From positions 1 to 9,672 of the forward strand of contig JAFAEU010000265.1 in NCBI GenBank assembly GCA_023423855.1: a stretch of DNA of 9,672 nucleotides, written 5' to 3'. Positions within the stretch are counted from its first letter, which is position 1, and every line of letters begins with the position of its first letter. Origin of the DNA: Pseudomonadota bacterium. GTDB lineage: Bacteria > Pseudomonadota > Gammaproteobacteria > Xanthomonadales > Xanthomonadaceae. A program made the position numbers and the translations under genes. The notes beneath the pieces are model-generated. The model saw nothing but the letters and a program-made list of their open reading frames with translations, ran no database searches and was not told the DNA's origin. This document shows, piece by piece, positions 1 through 7,944 of the stretch.

Positions 1-1830
1 CCCGTCCCCGTCGTCGCCGCGATCCACGGACTGGCCTACGGTGGCGGGCTCGAGCTGGCGCTGGCCTGCCATGCGCGCGTGGCGACGGCGGATGCGCGCT
101 TCGCCTTCCCGGAAGTGGGCCTCGGCCTGCTGCCGGGCGCGGGCGGCACCCAGCGCACGCCGCGCCTGGTCGGCGCGGAAGCGGCGCTGTCGCTGATGAC
201 GACCGGCAAGCCGATCGACGCCGGCCAGGCCCGCGCCATCGGACTGGTCGACGCGATCGCGGAAGGGGACCTGCGGCAGGCGGCCTCCCGGCACGCCGCC
301 GCGCTGGCCGACGGCTTCGTCCGCACGCGCGACCGCAAGGTTCCGGCGGAGGGCGCGAAGACGGCGATCGCATGGGCGCGCGAAGCGGCGAGCAAGCGCC
401 GCGATGCGTCCGCCGCCGCGGCCGCGTGCATCGTCGACTGCGTCGAAGCCGCGATCGAACGCGATTTCGACGCCGGCCAGGCATTGGAGCAACACCTGTT
501 CGACGTGCTGCTCGCATCCCCGGCCTCGCGCGGCTTGCGCCACGTCTTCCTCGGCGAGCGCAGCGCGGCGCGGCTTCCGCCGCCGCTGGCCGGTGCGGGC
601 ACCCTGCCGATCGAAAGCGTCGCCGTCGTCGGCGCCGGCGTGATGGGATCGGGCATCGCCACCGCCCTGCTGGCCGCGGGCCTGCCGGTTGCACTGGTCG
701 ATCCCGACCGCGCCGCGCTGGACCGGGCCGCCTCCCGCATCGCCGATACCTTCCGCCACGACGTGCACAAGGGGCGCATCACCTCCGCCGTCGCGCAGGC
801 GCGGATCGCGGCGCTGGCGACGACGACGGATCCCGAAGCCGCGGCCGCCGCCGCGGACCTGGTCATCGAGGCGGTGTTCGAGGACATGGCCGTCAAGCGC
901 AAGGTCTTCGCGGCGCTGGACGCGGCGACGAAGCCGGGCGCGATCCTCGCCAGCAACACCTCCACCCTCGACGTCGACGCGATCGCCGGCGCGGTCCGCG
1001 ACCCGGGCCGCGTCGTGGGCATGCACTTCTTCAGTCCGGCCAACGTCATGCGCCTGGTCGAGATCGTGCGCGGCGCGCGTACGCGTCCCGAAGTGCTGAA
1101 AACGGCGATGGCATTCGCGCGCAGGATCGGCAAGGTCGGCGTGGTCGCCGGGGTCTGCGACGGCTTCATCGGCAACCGCATGTTCGAGGAGCTGCTGCGG
1201 CAGGCCTACTTCCTGCTGGAGGAGGGCGCGCTGCCGCAGCAGGTCGATCGCGCGATGGAATCGTTCGGCTTCGCGATGGGGCCGTTCCGGGTGATGGACC
1301 TCGCCGGCCAGGACATCGGCTGGAGCATCCGCAAGCGACGCGCCGTCGAACAGCCCGGACGTCCGTACTCGGCGATTCCCGACCGGGTCTGCGAACTCGG
1401 GCGCTACGGCCAGAAGACCGGCGCCGGGTTCTATCGCTATCCCGACGGGCGCAAGGCGGTGGTCGATCCGGAGATCGACGCGCTGGTGGTCGCGCACTCG
1501 CGGGAGATCGGCGTCGAGCGCCGCGTGATCGACGACGACGAGATCGTCGAGCGCTGCGTGCTTGCGCTGGTCAACGAAGGCGCGCGCATCCTGGACGAAG
1601 GCATCGCCTGGCGCGCGGTCGACATCGACGTGGTGTGGACGGCCGGCTACGGATTTCCCGCCGCGCGCGGTGGTCCGCTGTTCCATGCCGACGGCGTCGG
1701 GCTGGCGCGCGTGCTCGCCGCCATCGAACGCTTCGGCAAGGGCCACCATGGCTGGGCATGGCAGCCCGCGGACCTGCTGGTGCGGCTGGCGAGCGAACAT
1801 GGGGCTTTCGGGGACGAAGGACGCCAGTGA
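1..1830 (+). CDS. Fused enoyl-CoA hydratase / 3-hydroxyacyl-CoA dehydrogenase (FadB/FadJ-like), 5' end missing
   Basis: This bifunctional enzyme hydrates trans-2-enoyl-CoA and then oxidises the L-3-hydroxyacyl-CoA with NAD+, the middle two steps of beta-oxidation. The frame is open from base 1, so the start lies upstream; 609 residues are visible and roughly 100 are missing compared with the usual ~700. Visible residues 8-18 (IHGLAYGGGLE) form the crotonase oxyanion-hole region. Glu18 and Glu38 (FPEVGLG) keep the 20-residue spacing of the two catalytic glutamates of crotonase. A Rossmann dinucleotide motif, GAGVMG, lies at about 211-216. SNTS, then His342 (HFFSP) and Glu354, keep the 12-residue spacing of the dehydrogenase dyad. 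GFIGNR follows, and a second C-terminal 3HCDH domain ends with YGFPAARGGP. A GTG at 79 could be read as a start, but it lies inside the hydratase fold between the two catalytic glutamates. Family assignment is firm; chain-length preference is unknown. Confidence 0.96.
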   Translation, partial: PVPVVAAIHGLAYGGGLELALACHARVATADARFAFPEVGLGLLPGAGGTQRTPRLVGAEAALSLMTTGKPIDAGQARAIGLVDAIAEGDLRQAASRHAAALADGFVRTRDRKVPAEGAKTAIAWAREAASKRRDASAAAAACIVDCVEAAIERDFDAGQALEQHLFDVLLASPASRGLRHVFLGERSAARLPPPLAGAGTLPIESVAVVGAGVMGSGIATALLAAGLPVALVDPDRAALDRAASRIADTFRHDVHKGRITSAVAQARIAALATTTDPEAAAAAADLVIEAVFEDMAVKRKVFAALDAATKPGAILASNTSTLDVDAIAGAVRDPGRVVGMHFFSPANVMRLVEIVRGARTRPEVLKTAMAFARRIGKVGVVAGVCDGFIGNRMFEELLRQAYFLLEEGALPQQVDRAMESFGFAMGPFRVMDLAGQDIGWSIRKRRAVEQPGRPYSAIPDRVCELGRYGQKTGAGFYRYPDGRKAVVDPEIDALVVAHSREIGVERRVIDDDEIVERCVLALVNEGARILDEGIAWRAVDIDVVWTAGYGFPAARGGPLFHADGVGLARVLAAIERFGKGHHGWAWQPADLLVRLASEHGAFGDEGRQ

Positions 1831-1850
1831 ACCTCTGGACAAACTCGTCT

Positions 1851-1861
1851 TGTCATTCCGA
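1851..1861. repeat. Solitary half-site related to the neighbouring palindrome
   Basis: TGTCATTCCGA at 1851-1861 differs by one base from TGTCATTTCGA at 1908-1918, which is also present inverted at 1974-1984. It sits 20 nt after the stop of the upstream gene. It may be a degenerate or solo arm of the same repeat family. An 11-bp match is short, so this is suggestive only. Confidence 0.35.
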
Positions 1862-1890
1862 TTTGCTCTTCTCCAAGGTGAGGGAGCAAC

Positions 1891-2001
1891 CCGGAAAAAA
1901 AGGAGCCTGTCATTTCGACCGCAGGGAGAAATCTTCCTTTCTCCTGCGCCGGAAACAAGATTTCTCCCTGCGGTCGAAATGACAGGTTCCCCTTCTTCCG
2001 G
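1891..2001. repeat. Long palindromic (MITE/REP-like) intergenic repeat
   Basis: Arms 1906-1935 and 1957-1986 are perfect reverse complements over 30 bp. Allowing 4 mismatches they extend outward to 1891-1935 and 1957-2001 (41 of 45 paired), starting with CCGGAA and ending with TTCCGG. The 21-nt centre (1936-1956) can pair further through TTCC and GGAA. In RNA this would form a very stable hairpin. The motif TGTCATTTCGACCGCAGGGA resembles palindromic repeats I associate with many bacterial genomes, but copy number cannot be judged from one copy. It lies between the hydratase/dehydrogenase and SDR genes, so it could stabilise or separate the two message halves. Translating it gives spurious peptides, and no gene is called here. 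Confidence 0.9.
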
Positions 2002-2030
2002 ATGTTCCAGGCCAGTGCCATTCCTCTTTC

Positions 2031-2035
2031 GGAGA
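2031..2035 (+). promoter_or_regulatory. Ribosome binding site that fixes the SDR start
   Basis: GGAGA ends 5 nt before the ATG at 2041. The in-frame ATG at 2002 sits directly at the edge of the palindrome with no such site, so 2041 is the preferred start. Confidence 0.75.
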
Positions 2036-2040
2036 CCTCG

Positions 2041-2847
2041 ATGACCGACCATGCCACCGCTGCACATGCACACCGCCTCGCCGGACTGTTCGACCTCCGC
2101 GGCCAGGTGGCCCTGATCACCGGTGGCTCCCGCGGCCTCGGCCTGCAGATCGCCGAAGCGCTGGGCGAGTACGGCGCCACCGTGGTGCTGGCCGCGCGCA
2201 AGGCCGCCGACCTCGACGCCGCGGTCGCACACCTGGGCGCGCTCGGCATCGCCGCGGACGCGATCGCCTGCGACCTCGGCGGCGCGGAAGCGGCCGATGC
2301 CCTGGTCGAACGGATCGTCGACACACACGGCCGGCTCGACATCCTGGTCAACAACGCCGGCACCAGCTGGGGCGCACCGATGGAGGACTATCCGCTGGAG
2401 GGCTGGAACAAGGTCATCGACCTCAACCTCACCGCCCTGTTCCTGCTGACCCGGGCGGCCGGGCGCCGCGCCTTCCTCCCGCAGGGGCGCGGCAAGGTGC
2501 TCAACATCGCCTCGGTCGCCGGCCTGCAGGGCAACTACCCCGGCATGATCGGCACCATCGCCTACAGCGCCGCCAAGGGCGCGGTGGTCAACTTCACCCG
2601 CGCGCTTGCCGCCGAGTGGGGGCCGAGGAACATCAACGTCAACGCGATCGCACCGGGCTACTTCCCCACCAAACTGGCCAACGCGATGATCGAGTCGCAC
2701 GGCGAGTACATGATCGCGCACACGCCGCTGGGCCGGCTCGGCGGCGAGGACGATCTCAAGGGCGCGGCCCTGCTGCTGGCCTCCGAAGCCGGGCGCCACA
2801 TCACCGGGCAGGTGCTGGTGATCGACGGCGGCGCGGCGGTGATCTGA
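2041..2847 (+). CDS. SDR family NAD(P)-dependent oxidoreductase
   Basis: This is a classical short-chain dehydrogenase of 268 residues. The cofactor motif TGGSRGLG is at 27-34, NNAG at 104-107, and the catalytic Ser158, Tyr175 and Lys179 (YSAAK) are all present. The Ser-Tyr gap is 17 residues, about four longer than in a typical FabG, as in gluconate-5-dehydrogenase-like members. The C-terminus ends with the usual GQVLVIDGG strand. No signal peptide or membrane segment is visible, so it should be cytosolic. The start at 2041 is chosen for its ribosome binding site. It ends 2 nt before the acyl-CoA dehydrogenase start, so the two are almost certainly translated together. Because the upstream fused enzyme already carries an L-3-hydroxyacyl-CoA dehydrogenase, this SDR may act on another stereoisomer or a special substrate (inference). 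The exact substrate cannot be read from the sequence. Confidence 0.95.
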   Translation: MTDHATAAHAHRLAGLFDLRGQVALITGGSRGLGLQIAEALGEYGATVVLAARKAADLDAAVAHLGALGIAADAIACDLGGAEAADALVERIVDTHGRLDILVNNAGTSWGAPMEDYPLEGWNKVIDLNLTALFLLTRAAGRRAFLPQGRGKVLNIASVAGLQGNYPGMIGTIAYSAAKGAVVNFTRALAAEWGPRNINVNAIAPGYFPTKLANAMIESHGEYMIAHTPLGRLGGEDDLKGAALLLASEAGRHITGQVLVIDGGAAVI

Positions 2848-2849
2848 AC

Positions 2850-4646
2850 ATGGCCGCTGCATTGCTCGACCGCCGCGACCTCGATTTCCTGCTGTTCGAC
2901 TGGCTGCGGATCGAATCGCTGCTCGCCCGCCCGCGCCATGCCGACCACACGCGCGACACCGTGGCCGCCGTGCTCGACCTCAGCGAGCGGCTCGCCGCGG
3001 GCGCGTTCCTGCCCGCGCTCAAGCCGAGCGACCAGAACGAGCCGACGCTGACCGCCGACGGCGTGACGGTCGCGCCGGAAGTCGCGGCCGCGGTCCGCCA
3101 GTACGCCGAGGCCGGCCTGCTGGCCGGTCCGTTCGACCACGCCGTGGAAGGCCTGCAGCTGCCGCAGCTGCTGCACTACGCCTCGATCGCGCACTTCATG
3201 GCGGCCAGCCTCGCCACCGCCGCCTATCCGATGCTGTCGGTCGCCAACGCGCGCCTGCTGGTCGCATTCGGCAATGCCGCGCAGGTCGAAGCCTTCGCGC
3301 TGCCGCAGATCCGCGGCGAGGCGCTGGGCACGATGTGCATGTCGGAGCCGCAGGCCGGTTCCTCGCTGGCCGACATCCGCACCCTCGCGGTGCCCGACGG
3401 CGAGGACGTGCTTGGACACCGCCATCGCCTGACCGGCAACAAGATGTGGATCTCCGCCGGCGACCACGACATCACCGACGACATCGTCCACCTCGTGCTC
3501 GCCAAGACGCCCGGTGCCGACGGCAAGCCCCTGCCCGGCGTCAGGGGCATCTCGCTGTTCGTCGTGCCCAAGCGATTGCCGGACGGCCAGCGCAACGACA
3601 TCGCCGTGGCCGGCCTCAACCACAAGATGGGCTACCGCGGCACTTCGAACTGCCTGCTCAACTTCGGCGAAGGCAAGCACTTGCCTTCCGGCGCCGCGGG
3701 CGCGATCGGCTGGCGGATCGGCGGCGTCGGCGAAGGCCTGTCGCAGATGTTCCACATGATGAACGAGGCGCGCACCGGCGTCGGCCTCGGCGCGGCGGCG
3801 GCGGGCTGCCGCGGCCACCTGCTCTCGGTCGAGTACGCACGCGGCCGCGTGCAGGGACGCGTCGCGAACGCGGATGGCACGAGCCGACCGGCGGCGATCA
3901 TCGAGCATCCCGACGTCAGGCGCATGCTGCTGCTGCAGAAGGCCTATGCCGAAGGCGCACTGGCGCTGACGCTGTATTCGGCGCGGCTGATCGACGAGCA
4001 ACTCAGCGGCGACGACGCGGCCGCCACCCGCGCCGGCCGCCTGCTCGACCTGCTCACGCCCGTGGTCAAGACCTGGCCCTCCGAATACGGACTGGCCGCG
4101 AACGACCTCGCGATCCAGATCCACGGCGGCTACGGCTACACCCGCGACTACGACGTCGAGCAGCTGTACCGCGACAACCGCCTCAACCCGATCCACGAGG
4201 GCACCACCGGCATCCAGGCGCTGGACCTGCTCGGCCGCAAGCTGCTGCGCGACCGCGGCGCCACGCTGGCCGAACTGCGTGCGCTGGTGTCGGCGACGGC
4301 GGACGCCGCCGGCGCGGACCCGTCGCTGGCCGCGCACGCGAAGCGGCTCGATGCCGCGTGGAAGCGCGTGGGCGAGGTCGTGGACGCGCTGCTCGAAGCG
4401 GACGCCGCCCACGTCCTCGACGATGCAACGCCCTTCCTGTGCGCCTTCGGCCACGCCGTCGTCGCCTGGCTGTGGCTGGACATGGCGCGCCTGTGCACGG
4501 GCGACACGCCTTTCCATCGCGGCAAGCGCGCCGCCGCGCGCTGCTTTTTCGAATGCGAACTGCCGAAGGTCGATACCTGGCTCGACCAGGTGGCCGCACG
4601 CAGCGATCTGCTGGCATCGACCTCGCCCGAACTCTTCCACTCCTGA
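2850..4646 (+). CDS. Acyl-CoA dehydrogenase, long (~600 residue) class
   Basis: This FAD enzyme should catalyse the first step of beta-oxidation, acyl-CoA to trans-2-enoyl-CoA, passing electrons to ETF. The protein has 598 residues from the ATG at 2850. MSEPQAGSS (164-172) and KMWISAG (198-204) are the flavin/substrate signatures. HKMGYRGTSN and MMNEARTGVGLG follow, then IHGGYGYTRDY and IHEGTTGIQALDLLGRK. Glu450 in HEGT is the expected catalytic base. The extra C-terminal ~130 residues match the helical extension of the ~600-residue acyl-CoA dehydrogenases; standard members have about 380-400. The reading frame is open upstream to 2616, but that stretch overlaps the SDR gene and is discarded. 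The start lies 2 nt after the SDR stop with only a weak ribosome binding site, which fits translational coupling. Substrate length or branching is not determinable. Confidence 0.96.
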   Translation: MAAALLDRRDLDFLLFDWLRIESLLARPRHADHTRDTVAAVLDLSERLAAGAFLPALKPSDQNEPTLTADGVTVAPEVAAAVRQYAEAGLLAGPFDHAVEGLQLPQLLHYASIAHFMAASLATAAYPMLSVANARLLVAFGNAAQVEAFALPQIRGEALGTMCMSEPQAGSSLADIRTLAVPDGEDVLGHRHRLTGNKMWISAGDHDITDDIVHLVLAKTPGADGKPLPGVRGISLFVVPKRLPDGQRNDIAVAGLNHKMGYRGTSNCLLNFGEGKHLPSGAAGAIGWRIGGVGEGLSQMFHMMNEARTGVGLGAAAAGCRGHLLSVEYARGRVQGRVANADGTSRPAAIIEHPDVRRMLLLQKAYAEGALALTLYSARLIDEQLSGDDAAATRAGRLLDLLTPVVKTWPSEYGLAANDLAIQIHGGYGYTRDYDVEQLYRDNRLNPIHEGTTGIQALDLLGRKLLRDRGATLAELRALVSATADAAGADPSLAAHAKRLDAAWKRVGEVVDALLEADAAHVLDDATPFLCAFGHAVVAWLWLDMARLCTGDTPFHRGKRAAARCFFECELPKVDTWLDQVAARSDLLASTSPELFHS

Positions 4647-4650
4647 GGAA
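4645..4650 (+). promoter_or_regulatory. Ribosome binding site of the thiolase gene
   Basis: GAGGAA overlaps the TGA stop of the acyl-CoA dehydrogenase (4644-4646) and ends 7 nt before the ATG at 4658. It picks this start over the long upstream open frame, which is only an overlap with the dehydrogenase gene. Confidence 0.85.
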
Positions 4651-4657
4651 CCACGAC

Positions 4658-5836
<1,179 letters not shown>

Positions 5837-5863
5837 TCGTGTAGAACCCGTCCTTCCCGGGAT

Positions 5864-5906
5864 TCACCCGACCGGCGCGACGAGATCCTCGTGCGCATCC
5901 GGGTGA
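5864..5906 (+). terminator. Stem-loop after the thiolase gene, possible terminator
   Basis: TCACCCG (5864-5870) pairs with CGGGTGA (5900-5906), and inside it GCGC-g-ACGAG (5875-5884) pairs with CTCGTGCGC (5888-5896) around an ATC loop. That gives about 16 pairs with one bulge and one internal loop, starting 28 nt after the thiolase stop. No T-run follows directly; the first TTTT is at 5925-5928. It is therefore either a non-canonical terminator or a 3'-end protecting hairpin. Confidence 0.5.
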
Positions 5907-5917
5907 TGCGATCAGGT

Positions 5918-6126
5918 TAGGGCATTTTCGTTTCAGACGTTCACGTTTTTCGTCGTCCCCGCGAAGGCGGGGATCCAGTGTCGTTGCCCGTTGATTTCAC
6001 GGTGACGCCCATGGATGACCAGCGCGGCGCGCTGTTGAAAAGCGCTTCCCGCTTGACCAGCCTTCGGCTGTTGTGAAGCGCCTCGCGGGAATGACGAAGA
6101 TGTGAGCACCTACGCCAAATGCCCTA
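5918..6126. repeat. MITE-like palindromic element between convergent operons
   Basis: TAGGGCATTT (5918-5927) and AAATGCCCTA (6117-6126) are perfect 10-bp inverted ends. The adjoining arms also mirror each other: TTCACGTTTTTCGTC and a CCCCGCGA block at 5943-5964 match the reverse complement of 6082-6107 with gaps. Inside are hairpins at 5956-5973 (TCCCCGC/GCGGGGA, GAAG loop), 6020-6034 (CAGCGC/GCGCTG), and 6042-6081 (GCGCTTC/GAAGCGC enclosing CAGCC/GGCTG). No open frame of note lies within. The CCCCGCGAAGGCGGGGAT-type core is like intergenic repeats common in Xanthomonadaceae and other proteobacteria. The right end overlaps the TAG stop of the Anbu gene. Whether it is mobile cannot be shown from one copy, and no clear target duplication is visible. 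Confidence 0.65.
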
Positions 6127-6861
6127 GCGCTCCGGCAGCCAGTCCGGCGCCGGCAGCGTGTGCAGCGCATTGCGCAGGCTGTCGTTCCAGTGGCGGCGGA
6201 CGTCGTTGAGGTAGGGATCGTCGTCCTCGAGGCGCTGGTGCACGCCCACCTCCAGCGCGTCGCGCCGGTAGAGCAGCAGCTCGATCGGCGGGCCGACCGA
6301 CAGGTTCGAGCGCATGGTGGAGTCGAACGAGACCAGCGCGCACTTCGCGGCCTCGTGCAGCGAGGTCCCCGGCGTGACGACGCGATCGAGGATGGGCTTG
6401 CCGAACTTGATCTCGCCGGTCTGGAAGTAGGGCGTGTCCGGGTTGGACTCGATGAAGTTCCCCTCGGAGTACACCAGGAACAGGCGCGGGGCCTCTCCCC
6501 GGATCTGGCCGCCGACGATGAAGGTGCCGGAGGCGTCGACGCCGCTGTCGCGCAGGTAGGGCTCGTCGCGCTTGCGGATCTCACGCATCGCGTCGCCGAC
6601 CATGGTCGCCACCTCGAACATCGACGGCGCGTTGTACAGCCCCGCGCCGTCGCCGTGGCGCGCGCGATGTTCCAGCAGGTTCAGCGTGTTCTGCGTCAGC
6701 GACAGGTTGCCGGCCGACAGGGCGACGATCACGCGCTCGCCGGGCGCCTCGAAGGTGCGCATCTTGCCGAAGCGGCGGACGTCGTCGACGCCGGCGTTGG
6801 TGCGGGAATCGGAGGCGAACAGCAGCCCCTCGTCGAGTTTGATGCCGATGCAATAGGTCAT
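6124..6861 (-). CDS. anbu: Anbu, proteasome-like Ntn-hydrolase (ancestral beta subunit type)
   Basis: This 245-residue protein matches the bacterial Anbu family, relatives of HslV and the 20S proteasome beta subunit that form open or helical ring assemblies in the cytosol. It begins MTYCIGIKLD, so removal of Met exposes Thr1, the expected nucleophile, without a propeptide. Counting from Thr1, Asp17 (FASDSRTNAG) and Lys32 (RFGKM) sit where proteasomal Asp17/Lys33 are expected. Other family marks are ALSAGNLSLTQ, DASGTFIVGGQ, PRLFLVYSEGN, YFQTGEIKFGKPILDR and ALVSFDSTMRSNLSVGPP. The start is clear, but no good Shine-Dalgarno precedes it; coupling to upstream translation is possible. It is the third gene of the minus-strand operon, 72 nt after the alpha-E gene. 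Its TAG stop is formed by the end of the adjacent palindromic element. Natural substrates of Anbu are not established. Confidence 0.95.
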   Translation of the reverse strand: MTYCIGIKLDEGLLFASDSRTNAGVDDVRRFGKMRTFEAPGERVIVALSAGNLSLTQNTLNLLEHRARHGDGAGLYNAPSMFEVATMVGDAMREIRKRDEPYLRDSGVDASGTFIVGGQIRGEAPRLFLVYSEGNFIESNPDTPYFQTGEIKFGKPILDRVVTPGTSLHEAAKCALVSFDSTMRSNLSVGPPIELLLYRRDALEVGVHQRLEDDDPYLNDVRRHWNDSLRNALHTLPAPDWLPER

Positions 6862-6902
6862 GTCGTGGCGTTCAGCGCTGCGTCGTCGCGTGGACGGCGC
6901 AT
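6858..6902 (-). other. Possible 14-codon micro-ORF overlapping the Anbu start (ATGA)
   Basis: Between the alpha-E stop and Anbu, an ATG at 6902 opens 14 codons (MRRPRDDAALNATT) whose TGA overlaps the Anbu ATG as ATGA. A weak AGG lies 4 nt before it. Since Anbu lacks its own clear ribosome binding site, this could feed ribosomes to it. In GC-rich DNA a short frame like this easily arises by chance. Confidence 0.2.
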
Positions 6903-6910
6903 TTTGCCTG

Positions 6911-6924
6911 CGCGCCGCGGCGCG
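6911..6924. repeat. Perfect 14-bp palindrome in the alpha-E/Anbu gap
   Basis: CGCGCCGCGGCGCG is its own reverse complement and lies 10 nt after the alpha-E stop codon on the minus strand. It could fold into a small hairpin in the message or be a protein-binding site; the low-complexity GC composition makes chance plausible. Confidence 0.35.
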
Positions 6925-6933
6925 GGGAAGGCA

Positions 6934-7944
6934 TCACTGGTCGCGGCCCCACGACGCCTGCGACGGCGACGGCGGCGGCATGACCGGCGCGGCGACGTCG
7001 GTCGACACCATGAACTGGCGGTGGATCGCGTCGCCGAGGCGGGTCAGCCGCGCCATGGCGTCCTGCAGCCAGGGCTCCAGCCCCTGCCCGAGGACCTCGT
7101 CGATGCGCGCGTAGCGGCACTGCGCGGACAGCGCGCCGGCCTGGCGGACGACCTCCATCGCCTCGCCGCCGGCCAGCGTGTGCAGCACGTCGTGCGCGGT
7201 AGCGGTGCAGGTCAGCAGCGAGCGCGGGTTGTGCTCCTGCAGCAGCATCAGGTCGACCACGCCGGCCGCGCTGATCGACTCGCGGTAGAGCCGGCGGTAG
7301 GTTTCGAACGCGGACAGCGACTGCAGCAGCGCGCTCCAGCGGAAATAGTCCACCGCATCCTGTTCGCGCGCTTCGGCCTGGCCTTCGCTGCCGGCGATGT
7401 CGAGCAGGCGGATCGCCCAGTCGCCGCGCTCGACGAAGGCACCCAGCTGCAGGAAGTGGTAGCCCTCGCCGCGGCCCAGCGTGCCGATGGTGACGCCGCG
7501 GAACGAGGCCGAGCGGCCCTTCACCCATTCCAGCAGGTTGTTCACGCTGTCCTCGTGCAGCCGCTTCCAGGTCCGCGTGCGCATCTCCAGCCACGAGGCG
7601 TTGAGGTCCTCGTACATCTCCGAGGTGATCGCGACGCGCTGCGCGCGGGCGCATTCGCGCGCTGCGTGCAGGCAGCTGTGGACGGAGGACGGGTTGTCCG
7701 GGGAGAGCAGCAGGTGGCGCAGCACGTTCTCCGCGTCGATGCGCCCGTAGCGCTGGCGCACCGCGTCGGCGAGGCCGAGCGCGTCGAGCGCGCGCCGCCA
7801 CGGCGCGGCCTCGGCCTTGCCGCGGTCGTAGCGCTCGGGGAGCATGGCGATGCGCAGGGTCACGTCGACCAGGCGCGCGGTGTTCTCGGCGCGCTCGACG
7901 TGGCGCGCGGCCCAGTAGAGGTCGCTGGCGGTACGGCACAGCAT
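6934..7944 (-). CDS. Alpha-E domain protein (COG2307 type)
   Basis: This 336-residue, helix-rich protein has the opening signature of the alpha-E family, MLCRTASDLYWAARHVERAE followed by NTARLVDV. Further family stretches are SVHSCLHAARECAR, EMYEDLNASW, FRGVTIGTLGRGEGYHFLQLG, FVERGDWAIRLLDI, and the C-terminal LQEHNPRSLLTC. The biochemical role is unknown. By conserved neighbourhood it works with the ATP-grasp ligase encoded just upstream and has been proposed as its partner in modifying a peptide or metabolite. Its ATG shares one base with the preceding stop (TGATG), and GGAGGGAGG at 7951-7959 lies 6 nt upstream, so the start is certain. No signal peptide or membrane segment is seen. The last ~20 residues are Pro/Ser-rich (VMPPPSPSQ) and look like a disordered tail after the conserved domain. 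The frame is open far upstream, but only inside the ATP-grasp gene. Confidence 0.94.
   Translation of the reverse strand: MLCRTASDLYWAARHVERAENTARLVDVTLRIAMLPERYDRGKAEAAPWRRALDALGLADAVRQRYGRIDAENVLRHLLLSPDNPSSVHSCLHAARECARAQRVAITSEMYEDLNASWLEMRTRTWKRLHEDSVNNLLEWVKGRSASFRGVTIGTLGRGEGYHFLQLGAFVERGDWAIRLLDIAGSEGQAEAREQDAVDYFRWSALLQSLSAFETYRRLYRESISAAGVVDLMLLQEHNPRSLLTCTATAHDVLHTLAGGEAMEVVRQAGALSAQCRYARIDEVLGQGLEPWLQDAMARLTRLGDAIHRQFMVSTDVAAPVMPPPSPSQASWGRDQ

Noticed and set aside
36..1181. Long open frame on the minus strand opposite the hydratase/dehydrogenase gene
   Set aside because: It is Ala/Ser/Arg-rich low-complexity translation with no family motif, antisense to a gene with intact catalytic residues. 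This is typical of very GC-rich DNA.
2002..2040. Upstream in-frame ATG for the SDR gene
   Set aside because: It would add 13 residues beginning at the edge of the repeat without a ribosome binding site; the ATG at 2041 has GGAGA at good spacing.
1562..2044. Possible small gene running through the palindrome, with peptide LSFRPQGEIF
   Set aside because: The peptide is just the translation of the palindromic repeat; the frame otherwise overlaps the upstream gene out of frame and has no start signal.
2658..4640. 660-residue open frame antisense to the acyl-CoA dehydrogenase
   Set aside because: Its composition is Arg/Ala/Val/Gln/His-rich without domain signatures; the opposite strand encodes a complete, motif-rich enzyme.
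6862..6933. Remnant of a transglutaminase gene between alpha-E and Anbu
   Set aside because: The gap is only 72 nt and its translations show no transglutaminase-like motif.
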